A model generated the notes under the pieces. The model was given only the letters and a program-made list of their open reading frames with translations, was not told the DNA's origin and ran no database searches. From Kordiimonas laminariae (lineage in GTDB: Bacteria; Pseudomonadota; Alphaproteobacteria; Sphingomonadales; Kordiimonadaceae), in contig NZ_JAKQZA010000005.1 of the NCBI RefSeq assembly GCF_023008165.1, forward strand, positions 248,001 to 312,000: a DNA stretch of 64,000 bases. Direction: 5' to 3'. This document shows positions 36,903 through 44,230 of this stretch, in pieces (the first letter of the stretch is position 1; each line of letters starts with the position of its first letter). The position numbers and the translations under genes were made by a program.

Positions 36903-37928
36903 TTAAGAGCCGCAGGATTCGCGGATAATTAAATCCGTTGGAAGAATAGACGGCTGCACTGTTTCACCTTCAAGAAGTCGAAGCAGCTTGCTTACCATAA
37001 GCCTGCCTGCCTTGGTCACATCCTGTTTGATTGTACTAAGAGCAGGGCTTGAAAAGCCTGCTGCGAGAATATCATCATACCCAATTACCGAAACGTCTTC
37101 AGGCACTCTTACACCAGAACGGATAAGGCCGCGCATAGCGCCGATAGCGATCATATCACTTGCTGCAACGACACCATCGAATTCGATATCCAGCTCTCGC
37201 ATTTCTTCCACCGCTTCCATGGCGGATTCCGGGTAGAAATTGGTGGGCCTGATTAGGCGTTGATCCAGTTCAATACCTGCTTCTTCAAGGGCTTCCTGAT
37301 AACCTTTGAAGCGGAGAGCTACTTCTGGCGCATCTGTTTCCCCCACAAAGGCAATGCGTTTTCGGCCCATGCGAATAAGGTGTCTTGTCGCGCGTCTGCC
37401 ACCCTGTTGGTTATCACTGCCTACGGAACAGTAGCTTTGGTCTGGGAGCTGCGCACCCCAGGCTACAAATGGCACTTTAATATCGGCTAACTGGTTCAGT
37501 TGTTTATGAAGTGTACTTTGGCCGATTACAATCAGGCCATCACAGCGGCCACTCGCTACAAGGTTTGCCGCGCTATGATAATCTGTCAGTGTCAGGTGTG
37601 ATATCAGAAGATCACAGTTTCGCTCTTTAAGCGCATCACCAATACCGCCTATTAAATCCAGAATGAACGGGTCGGAAAGTCGTGTATCCCTGCCTTGTGG
37701 TGGCGGGATGATAATGGAGATCGTTTTCTCGGCCTCTTCTGTATAGACCTTTTCTTTCAGTTTGCCGGAATAGTTGTTGCTTTGTGCGAGGGCTAATATC
37801 TTCTTCTTGGTGCGCTCAGATACCAGAGAGCTATCATTCAGTGCACGCGATACTGTAGAGATGGAAACACCAGCAAGTTCTGCCAAGTCTTCCAGCCTAT
37901 ACAGGCTTTCTTCTTCGTTGTCTGACAT
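36903..37928 (-). CDS. LacI-family transcriptional regulator
   Basis: A 341-residue sugar-responsive regulator. The N-terminal HTH (YRLEDLAELAGVSISTVSRALNDSSLVSERTKKKI) is followed by the hinge and a periplasmic-binding-protein-like effector domain (ISIIIPPPQGRDTRLSDPF, GRKRIAFVGETD, VSVIGYDDI). It is convergent with the sugar operon. A 16-base palindrome in its own upstream region matches the sites near GH97 and the receptor, so autoregulation and repression of the maltodextrin genes, lifted by a sugar, is the simplest model. GGGAGAGG precedes the ATG. Confidence 0.93.
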   Translation of the reverse strand: MSDNEEESLYRLEDLAELAGVSISTVSRALNDSSLVSERTKKKILALAQSNNYSGKLKEKVYTEEAEKTISIIIPPPQGRDTRLSDPFILDLIGGIGDALKERNCDLLISHLTLTDYHSAANLVASGRCDGLIVIGQSTLHKQLNQLADIKVPFVAWGAQLPDQSYCSVGSDNQQGGRRATRHLIRMGRKRIAFVGETDAPEVALRFKGYQEALEEAGIELDQRLIRPTNFYPESAMEAVEEMRELDIEFDGVVAASDMIAIGAMRGLIRSGVRVPEDVSVIGYDDILAAGFSSPALSTIKQDVTKAGRLMVSKLLRLLEGETVQPSILPTDLIIRESCGS

Positions 37929-37941
37929 GCCCTCTCCCTCG

Positions 37942-37957
37942 TTGCATTATTTTGCAA
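37942..37957. promoter_or_regulatory. Candidate operator of the LacI-family gene
   Basis: TTGCATTATTTTGCAA, a palindrome with TTGCA and TGCAA arms, 14 bases upstream of the start codon. It is the closest to the consensus of the locus. A half-site TTTTTGCAAAG occurs near 38026. Confidence 0.6.
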
Positions 37958-38098
37958 AAAAGCACGATAATGTTTCCCGTTAGTAGCTTATAATAGTGAA
38001 ATACCTATAAGAATAAAGGGCTTTTATTTTTGCAAAGGATATAGAGGGTTTTTCATATTTTCATTGAGGTACGTGTGTGTTTTGATCAAGCCTGTACC

Positions 38099-38662
38099 CT
38101 AAGCTCGGTGTGTATCAATCAGTGCTTTTACGGCTTCTTTAGCATCAATAGATGGGTCTATATCTCTGTGAAGGTGGGCGATAACGATCGCACCTTCCTT
38201 AAGAAGCAGGATTTTTCGTGATAGTTCTTCTGTGTTTTTCAAGCCTGCCTTATCAGCTAGTTCCTTGAAATATACTTTAATCAGGCGTTTATGTTCTGCG
38301 GAAACTGCATGAATGGGATGTTCTGGGTTTTGATACTCAGATGATGCTTTAATAAACATGCAGCTTTTGAATTTGTCTTCTTTGAACCATTCGGATAGGG
38401 CATCAAACACCGCCAGTATTTCTTCCTCTGGTGTGGAAGATAGTTCTTGGGCACGGCGGATCATGAAATTTCGGAACTGCTCATCCCTGAGGCGCAAGGT
38501 CGCCAGAATCAAATCCTCTTTGGTTCGGAAATGTTTATACATGGAAGTTTTAGAGATTTTTGTCTCGGCAACCAGTTTGTCCATGCCAGTTGCATGAAAG
38601 CCTTCCTGATAAAAAACCTTCAGGGCTTTCTGGACCAATTCATCTCTTTTCGACGCGCTCAT
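38099..38662 (-). CDS. TetR/AcrR-family transcriptional regulator
   Basis: A 187-residue repressor. The HTH (VQKALKVFYQEGFHATGMDKLVAETKISKTSMYKHFRTKEDLILATL) is typical, followed by the variable ligand-binding domain with WFKEDKFKSCMFIKASSEY and TetR-C helices. ATG 38662 is used; the frame reaches 38671 only through TTG. It is divergent from the GST gene, and three palindromes of the TGTACYGATCRGTACA type lie between them, suggesting it represses itself and the GST operon, perhaps until an electrophile binds. Confidence 0.92.
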   Translation of the reverse strand: MSASKRDELVQKALKVFYQEGFHATGMDKLVAETKISKTSMYKHFRTKEDLILATLRLRDEQFRNFMIRRAQELSSTPEEEILAVFDALSEWFKEDKFKSCMFIKASSEYQNPEHPIHAVSAEHKRLIKVYFKELADKAGLKNTEELSRKILLLKEGAIVIAHLHRDIDPSIDAKEAVKALIDTHRA

Positions 38663-38685
38663 ACGACTCAACCTAACTCAAAATA

Positions 38686-38701
38686 TTTACTGATCGGTAC
38701 A
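38686..38701. promoter_or_regulatory. TetR operator, regulator side
   Basis: TTTACTGATCGGTACA, exactly the reverse complement of the third site at 38840-38855. It lies 24 bases upstream of the regulator start. Confidence 0.7.
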
Positions 38702-38805
38702 GTATCAGTTTGTACATATCTGCACAAGTAACAAAAAATTATACTAATAAATCCAATAAAAACAGATGTTTGAAGCATTTTTAGAAAAAATATCTAAATG
38801 CTGGC

Positions 38806-38836
38806 TTGACAAGGTGTACCGATCAGTACATATCTT
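38806..38836 (+). promoter_or_regulatory. Promoter of the GST operon
   Basis: TTGACA (38806-38811) with a CATATC or TATCTT -10 element at 38829-38836 (17-19 base spacer). The 38815-38830 palindrome fills the spacer, so a bound repressor would block RNA polymerase. Confidence 0.6.
38815..38830. promoter_or_regulatory. TetR operator, GST side 1
   Basis: TGTACCGATCAGTACA is an almost perfect palindrome; only the pair flanking GATC breaks symmetry. It overlaps the promoter spacer. Confidence 0.75.
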
Positions 38837-38839
38837 GTG

Positions 38840-38855
38840 TGTACCGATCAGTAAA
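38840..38855. promoter_or_regulatory. TetR operator, GST side 2
   Basis: TGTACCGATCAGTAAA, same core as site 1, 25 bases further downstream, 30 bases before the GST ATG. Confidence 0.7.
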
Positions 38856-38884
38856 TGTTCATCAGCTTTTGTTGGGAGAGAAAA

Positions 38885-39511
38885 ATGTCTGATACATCTT
38901 TGGTTCTTTACAGCTTTCCGCTTTCGGGTAATGCACACCGTGCCGAGCTTGCCCTAGGTCTTCTTGGTGTTGAATATGAAAACCGCACTGTAAAGCTTGG
39001 TGAAGGTGAGCACCGTGGTGAGGCGTTTAAAAAGCTTAATCCAGCAAGCCAGGTTCCTGTTCTTGTGGACGGCGAGACTGTTGTTACAGAATCTACAGCG
39101 ATCTTAACCTATCTAGCGGCGAAGTTTGATGATGGTAGTTTCATGCCAGCGGATGCTGCCGGGCAGGCAGAAGTTCAGAAATGGTTCGCTAAGGCTAATG
39201 GTCCACTGCAAAATGGCCCGGCTTCTGCACGCCTCATTACCCTTTTTGGCGCTCAGTTTGATCAAGCAGCAACCATTGAAAAAGCTCACGCTTTTCTTGC
39301 GTATTTAAATGCAGAACTCGAAGGCAAAGAATTTCTGGTGGCAGGCCGCCCGACCTTCGCAGATGTAGCGATTTATAGCTACGTAGCTCACGCTCCTGAA
39401 GGTCTTGTGGAACTTACCGATTATTCAAATGTTACCTCATGGCTTGCACGTATCGAAGCACTGGAAGGCTTCGTTGGTATGCAGAAAACAGACGTATCAA
39501 ACGCAGCTTAA
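38885..39511 (+). CDS. Glutathione S-transferase
   Basis: Cytoplasmic 208-residue GST: thioredoxin-like N-terminal domain (LVLYSFPLSGNAHRAELALGLL, NPASQVPVLVDGETVVTESTAILTYLA with the cis-Pro and glutathione-binding Glu-Ser) and all-helical C-terminal domain (GRPTFADVAIYSYVAHAPEG). Conjugates glutathione to electrophiles or removes peroxides. ATG 38885 follows GGGAGAG; a longer in-frame start at 38855 lies in the operator. First gene of a TetR-controlled operon with the oxidoreductase fusion (24 bases downstream). Confidence 0.93.
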   Translation: MSDTSLVLYSFPLSGNAHRAELALGLLGVEYENRTVKLGEGEHRGEAFKKLNPASQVPVLVDGETVVTESTAILTYLAAKFDDGSFMPADAAGQAEVQKWFAKANGPLQNGPASARLITLFGAQFDQAATIEKAHAFLAYLNAELEGKEFLVAGRPTFADVAIYSYVAHAPEGLVELTDYSNVTSWLARIEALEGFVGMQKTDVSNAA

Positions 39512-39535
39512 TTATATTTGAGGGAGGGCCTTACC

Positions 39536-41545
39536 ATGCAGAATTCTTCAACACCATTTCACGCTGGTGAACTTGCAGTTCAGGACCAGTTTGGCGTTCG
39601 AGAAGCGGTGCAGGCGTATGCTCCTCGCATGATTAGGCGTTTTATGCCCGATCAACACCGTGAGTTCTATACGGCCCTTCCTTACTTTTTTATGGCCTCA
39701 GTGGATAAAGATGGAGCTCCTTGGGCTTCTGTTCTCTGGGGCGAAATTGGATTTGTCCAGTCCCCCTCGCCAACCATGCTCACTATCAGTGCTGGTCCCT
39801 TGGAGAAAGACCCCTTATTCTCCTCCCTCACAGAAGGCGCTGAAGTGGGCATGATTGGCATCCAGTTTCACACCCGTCGTCGGAACCGGGTAAACGGGCG
39901 AATTTCACTTGTGAGAGACGGTGATTTCTCTATTGAAGTGACACAGTCTTTCGGAAATTGCCCTCAGTATATTCAGGGCCGCGAAGTACGGCCCGTTGAA
40001 GGATATGTGCAGGATAAGGTTGTCTCTCAGCTAGGTGATGCACTGAGTGAGAGTGACAAAGCGCTGGTTGAACGTGCTGATACTTTCTTCATTGCGTCAG
40101 CTTCGGGCGATTTAGGGCAGGATGAAAAGCACGGTGTGGATATGTCTCACCGTGGTGGTGAAGCCGGGTTTGTGAAGGTTTTGAAAGACGGTTCGATCCT
40201 GTTCCCTGATTTCTCCGGTAACAATATTTACAACACACTTGGTAACATCCACGCAAACCCGCAGGCTGGCCTGTTGTTCATTGATTTTGAGAGCAGAGAC
40301 ATATTGCAGCTGTCTGGGCATGCAGAGATGATACTACCTGAGGATAGCCCGTATCATTATGATGAAGCGCTTAAATATGTGCGTATTACCCCGCGCCGCG
40401 TAATCAGACACAAAAAGGCTGTGCCTTATACATTCACTACCCCCCAGATGTCTCCATTTGTGCCGTATCAGGCACGGTGGAGCCGAACCGGCGCATTACC
40501 TGCTCTCCGCGGTGATCAGGTCTACAGCGAGGTGATGGATATTGTTGAAGAAGCGGCTGGCATTAAAAGCTTTTACCTGAAGCCGGAAGCGGGTAATGCT
40601 CGGCCTTATGCGCCAGGGCAGCACTTGCCTGTTTCATTGATGGTAGACGGTAAGCTTGAGCGCCGTACTTATACGTTATCTGCCGCACCAAACGAACATG
40701 TATACCGCATTACTGTTAAGCGGGAAAAACAGGGAACAGTTTCGCGTTTCCTCCATGATGAGCTCCGTATCGGAGACACACTTATAACAGCCAAACCTGC
40801 AGGGACTTTCACGTTAGCTCGCGAAGATGCGCCTGTAGTATTGCTTTCAGCTGGTGTGGGCATCACACCTATGATGGCTATGGCAGAAAGTCTGTTTGAA
40901 GGCTCCAACGCCGACATTCCTATCGCCTTCATTCATGCATCTCGCACCCCTTCTGTTACACCATTTTTGCCGCTTATGCGCAGGTGGAGACAGGAAAACC
41001 CAAGTGCTGAAATCTCACTAAGATTTAGTGAGGCGGCGGACAGAGATTTAAGAACTATTCCAGGCGCATCAGCGGGATATGCGGATGGCCGTTGGTTGAA
41101 GCGACAACGCCTTCCAAAAAATGCAGATTATTACCTGTGTGGCCCTCAGGGCTTTATGCAGGGGGTATATGATTTTCTTCTTTCTGAAGGCATTGATGAT
41201 GCGCAAATCCATTTCGAAGCGTTTGGGCCCGCGAGCTTGAAGCGCCAACAACAAAAACCAACAGCAAACTACCGGGCGCAGAAAGTGGAATTTTCTGCCT
41301 CCAAGAAAACTATAGTTTGGGATGCAAATACGGAAACCCTTCTTGAAGCAGCTGAAAATAACGGAATAGAAGCGCCGTTTAGTTGCCGATCAGGGTCGTG
41401 TGGGAGCTGCGCAGTGCGCCGCTTGAACGGGAGAGTGCAATATGAGACCCCGCCTGCTTATCCGGTGGATAATGACGAAATTCTGCTTTGTTGTGCAGTG
41501 CCAGTTTCAGACGAGACTGATGAAAGCTTACTTCTTGACTTATAA
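39536..41545 (+). CDS. PNPOx-like/ferredoxin reductase/2Fe-2S fusion oxidoreductase
   Basis: A 669-residue three-part protein. Residues about 40-320 form a pyridoxamine-5-phosphate-oxidase-like split barrel (YFFMASVDKDGAPWASVLWG; KDGSILFPDFSGNNIYNTLGN). About 330-570 form an FAD/NAD(P)-binding reductase (RTYTLSAAPNE for FAD, VLLSAGVGITPMMAM and YYLCGPQGFMQGV for NAD(P)H). The last 90 residues are a plant-type 2Fe-2S domain (FSCRSGSCGSCAVRR and a final CCAVP) with four Cys. It can thus pass electrons from NAD(P)H through FAD and iron-sulfur, perhaps to the flavin or substrate of the N-terminal part. ATG 39536 follows GAGGGAGG. Detoxification role inferred from the TetR/GST operon. Confidence 0.9.
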   Translation: MQNSSTPFHAGELAVQDQFGVREAVQAYAPRMIRRFMPDQHREFYTALPYFFMASVDKDGAPWASVLWGEIGFVQSPSPTMLTISAGPLEKDPLFSSLTEGAEVGMIGIQFHTRRRNRVNGRISLVRDGDFSIEVTQSFGNCPQYIQGREVRPVEGYVQDKVVSQLGDALSESDKALVERADTFFIASASGDLGQDEKHGVDMSHRGGEAGFVKVLKDGSILFPDFSGNNIYNTLGNIHANPQAGLLFIDFESRDILQLSGHAEMILPEDSPYHYDEALKYVRITPRRVIRHKKAVPYTFTTPQMSPFVPYQARWSRTGALPALRGDQVYSEVMDIVEEAAGIKSFYLKPEAGNARPYAPGQHLPVSLMVDGKLERRTYTLSAAPNEHVYRITVKREKQGTVSRFLHDELRIGDTLITAKPAGTFTLAREDAPVVLLSAGVGITPMMAMAESLFEGSNADIPIAFIHASRTPSVTPFLPLMRRWRQENPSAEISLRFSEAADRDLRTIPGASAGYADGRWLKRQRLPKNADYYLCGPQGFMQGVYDFLLSEGIDDAQIHFEAFGPASLKRQQQKPTANYRAQKVEFSASKKTIVWDANTETLLEAAENNGIEAPFSCRSGSCGSCAVRRLNGRVQYETPPAYPVDNDEILLCCAVPVSDETDESLLLDL

Positions 41546-41556
41546 GGTTTAACGGA

Positions 41557-42066
41557 ATGATTGGTTATCTCCATAAAATGAAAGGTGGGGGAGAACTACC
41601 ACCACGGCCAAAGAAAACACACGTGCTTCTTTCTTGGCTGGGTGGCTCTATTGCAATTGGTATTGTTGCGCTTATTACAGAACTTTGTGATCAGCCGCTA
41701 TTGATGGCACCACTTGGTGCCAGTGCGGTTCTCGCGTTTGGGGTTCCCGATAGCCCTCTTGCACAGCCGCGTAACATCATTGGCGGGCATCTTTTAACAT
41801 CGCTCGTAGGGTTACTGTTTCTTCACTTTATGGGGGGCGGATGGCTTTCCATCGCGCTTGCGGTGGCAACTGCGATTGCCATGATGCAGCTAACTAGAAC
41901 AGTTCATCCGCCAGCGGGTGCAAATCCAATTATTGTTATTATTACAGCTGCAGATTGGGAGTTTTTGTGGGTGCCGGTATTAATTTCAACGGCCATTCTG
42001 GTGGGATGTGCTGTGATTTTTAATAATATTTCGCCTGCGCGGCGTTATCCCTCTTACTGGTTTTAA
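41557..42066 (+). CDS. HPP-family membrane protein
   Basis: A 169-residue inner-membrane protein with four hydrophobic segments. Family signature: MAPLGASAVLAFGVPDSPLAQPRNIIGGHLL and TRTVHPPAGANPI (the HPP motif). Related cyanobacterial proteins have been linked to nitrite transport, but for this family as a whole function is unsettled. It follows the fusion oxidoreductase by 11 bases and is probably the third gene of the TetR-controlled operon; a strong terminator follows. Confidence 0.87.
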   Translation: MIGYLHKMKGGGELPPRPKKTHVLLSWLGGSIAIGIVALITELCDQPLLMAPLGASAVLAFGVPDSPLAQPRNIIGGHLLTSLVGLLFLHFMGGGWLSIALAVATAIAMMQLTRTVHPPAGANPIIVIITAADWEFLWVPVLISTAILVGCAVIFNNISPARRYPSYWF

Positions 42067-42092
42067 GATTTGCTGCGTTCCTCGCAGTAACT

Positions 42093-42146
42093 AACACCGT
42101 GAGCAAATAGTGTACCTCTCTGAAACTATTGCTCACGGTGTTCTTT
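42093..42146 (+). terminator. Terminator after the HPP gene
   Basis: An 18-bp stem (42093-42111 with 42125-42142) with a single bulged A, 13-base loop, then CTTTT. It lies between convergent genes. Confidence 0.8.
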
Positions 42147-42153
42147 TGTCTCT

Positions 42154-43467
42154 CTAGTCTTTCATCATAGATGCCGTGAAAGGTTCTGAAAGCAGTTTTT
42201 CATATGCGTCCCAACGGGCAGAATGATCATTGCCGCCATGCTTGTCCACGTATGCTTTTGAAAGATCCGCACCTAAGGTATAGTTAATTACGTACCCACG
42301 GTATGTTTCAATGAAATCAAGGCTTTGTTCAGCGCGCTCACGGCTGATAAGGTTGTAGCGCGCAAGCCATTCGATGGTTTCTTCACGGGTTAACTCACCA
42401 TCCAGATAACGGCGAGCGCCTTCAATCCGGGCGTAGCTTAAGCCTTTGAGGGCCGCTAGAGTATCGCGGTATTTGTCTCCCTTTGCGGGGTCAAGGCCTG
42501 CAAGTGGATAGAGAACCGCTTTTTCAAATTCATTTTGTTCATTACCGGGAAAGGCCATGAAGCGGCCATAACTTGCGGTGCCCTCAGCAATAAAGCTTTG
42601 TGGGCTATAAAGAGGGTAAACGGAATATTCGGTCCAACCGCGTTCGTTTACCAGCTTTTGTTCCAGCATGGCGTTATAAACATGGTGTCCGGGATAGCCT
42701 TCATGGCAGCCCAGGTTTACCGCTGCACTCATTGGGCTTGGCAGGTCAGTGTTTACCTGAATGAGGCTGTTTGCGCCGCCCTGATACCAGTTATAACCCG
42801 ACCATGGTTTGTCGGTTACAAACTCGGTTGTGAAAGATTCGTTCTGGGGCAGATCAAGATGTTCAGCTGTTTTAGTTTTGCAGGCTTGAATGGCGGCATC
42901 AAAAACAGCGTCCAGTTTATCCGCAGGGATATTATATTGTTGAGTAAAGGCCAGATAGCGTTCTCTTAAGGGGCCATCACCTTCAACTACATCTTCCAGT
43001 TTTGTTAGGGCCGCTTCAAGTTCATCCTTGGTAACCTTTGGAGCGATAGCATCGAAGAGCAGGCTTGTTTCTTCATCAAACGAGAATTTCTCTCCTTCGA
43101 GCATACGGATACGAGCATCTGCGGCAATCAGTTGTTTCGTTAAAAAGATGAAACGCTTTTTCTCAATCTCAGATTTTGCTGTTGGTGCTGTTTCCTCGAC
43201 AAGTTTCTGAAGACTGGCGACTTCTTTTTTAAGTTCGGTGAGGCTTTTTTTGTTGTTTTTTACATCATCTGCCCATGCTTCTGGGCCATAATATGCATCG
43301 ATATAACCCGCTTCATGTTCGCCAATACCCAGTATAGCCTTCACATAACGTTCTGAAATCTGGCTTTTGCCACCGTTTTCTGTAGTGTCAGCGGCGTCTG
43401 AACCACAGGCGCTTAAAGCCAGAATGGCGATCGCGCTTAAAGCAGTTTTTACTTTATTGCCCCGCAT
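42154..43467 (-). CDS. DUF885-family lipoprotein (putative metallopeptidase-like)
   Basis: A 437-residue exported lipoprotein: ILALSAC lipobox with Cys21, then a helical DUF885 domain. The family motif HEGYPGHHVYN is intact (HExxPGHH), resembling a zinc site, and LARYNLISRERAEQSLDFIETYRGYVINYTLG near the C-terminus is typical. Catalysis is unproven for most members. ATG 43467 is chosen because it opens the lipoprotein signal and has GGGGGA upstream; a longer frame starts at 43491. Monocistronic. Confidence 0.85.
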   Translation of the reverse strand: MRGNKVKTALSAIAILALSACGSDAADTTENGGKSQISERYVKAILGIGEHEAGYIDAYYGPEAWADDVKNNKKSLTELKKEVASLQKLVEETAPTAKSEIEKKRFIFLTKQLIAADARIRMLEGEKFSFDEETSLLFDAIAPKVTKDELEAALTKLEDVVEGDGPLRERYLAFTQQYNIPADKLDAVFDAAIQACKTKTAEHLDLPQNESFTTEFVTDKPWSGYNWYQGGANSLIQVNTDLPSPMSAAVNLGCHEGYPGHHVYNAMLEQKLVNERGWTEYSVYPLYSPQSFIAEGTASYGRFMAFPGNEQNEFEKAVLYPLAGLDPAKGDKYRDTLAALKGLSYARIEGARRYLDGELTREETIEWLARYNLISRERAEQSLDFIETYRGYVINYTLGADLSKAYVDKHGGNDHSARWDAYEKLLSEPFTASMMKD

Positions 43468-43584
43468 GGATGTCCCCCTTGGTGTTATCATTTGGTGTAA
43501 TTCACTAGCGTTTAGTTGTTTTGCATACTAGAGTTGAAAACAGTTAAGCAGAAATAAGTGATAGTGCAATGCGAAGTATAGTTT

Positions 43585-44205
43585 ATGTCTTTACCAAATG
43601 AACTGAGAGACAGATATACCCAATATCCTACACTGAAAGCCTTTGCCGACTATATGGAAAGCCTAATCACTGGTTCTGCACAAGGTATACCCTATAAGGC
43701 TGATATTCATCCCTATCATATGAAGCCGTTTTTATCTTCTATTGTGCTTTATGAAATCTTAAGTGCAGATCATGTGAAATTACGGCTTGTTGGTACCGCG
43801 GCAGAAGCGATTTTTGGTGAGAGATCAACGGGGACAAATGTTCTGGAAATTTTACCTCAAGAGTCGCGCAAACTTGTTTCATGGTTTTTTATGGAAGTTT
43901 CTGAAAAACGGTGTGCCACCTGGCAAGATGAAGAACTGGTTTTGGATAATGGTCGTTTAATTGAAGCTGTTACGCTTGGTTTTCCTCTCCTTTGTAAAGA
44001 AGGGAAGCCTAGATTTAGAATTTCTTCAACGTTCCTGTCGAACACTTCATGGGGCGCGGAACCTGTGGAAGACAGAGCGCAGGTAACCCATAGGTCTATC
44101 AATATGGTAGGCTATTATGATTTGGGGTTTGGGGTGCCGGACCGTGAGAGTGCAGGAGAAACTATGCCGCAGAGGGTTTCCTCAAAATATAGAGAAGGCG
44201 CCTAA
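43585..44205 (+). CDS. PAS-domain protein (PAS_5-like)
   Basis: A 206-residue cytoplasmic protein consisting mainly of one PAS-like domain: YKADIHPYHMKPFLSSIVLYEIL, VKLRLVGTAAEAIFGERSTGTNVLEILP, and late beta strands (KPRFRISSTFLS). This matches the alphaproteobacterial PAS_5 family that usually lacks an output domain. The ligand and role are unknown. A second, divergent protein of this type is encoded upstream of glutamate dehydrogenase (46232). It is convergent with the acyl-CoA synthetase gene. Confidence 0.78.
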   Translation: MSLPNELRDRYTQYPTLKAFADYMESLITGSAQGIPYKADIHPYHMKPFLSSIVLYEILSADHVKLRLVGTAAEAIFGERSTGTNVLEILPQESRKLVSWFFMEVSEKRCATWQDEELVLDNGRLIEAVTLGFPLLCKEGKPRFRISSTFLSNTSWGAEPVEDRAQVTHRSINMVGYYDLGFGVPDRESAGETMPQRVSSKYREGA

Positions 44206-44228
44206 ACGTTATATCAGGCGCCCTTTTA
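44195..44228 (+). terminator. Terminator after PAS gene
   Basis: AAGGCGCCT and AGGCGCCCTT pair with one bulge around a 14-base loop; the stem starts inside the last codons of the gene, and TTTTATTTT follows. Confidence 0.6.
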
Positions 44229-44230
44229 TT

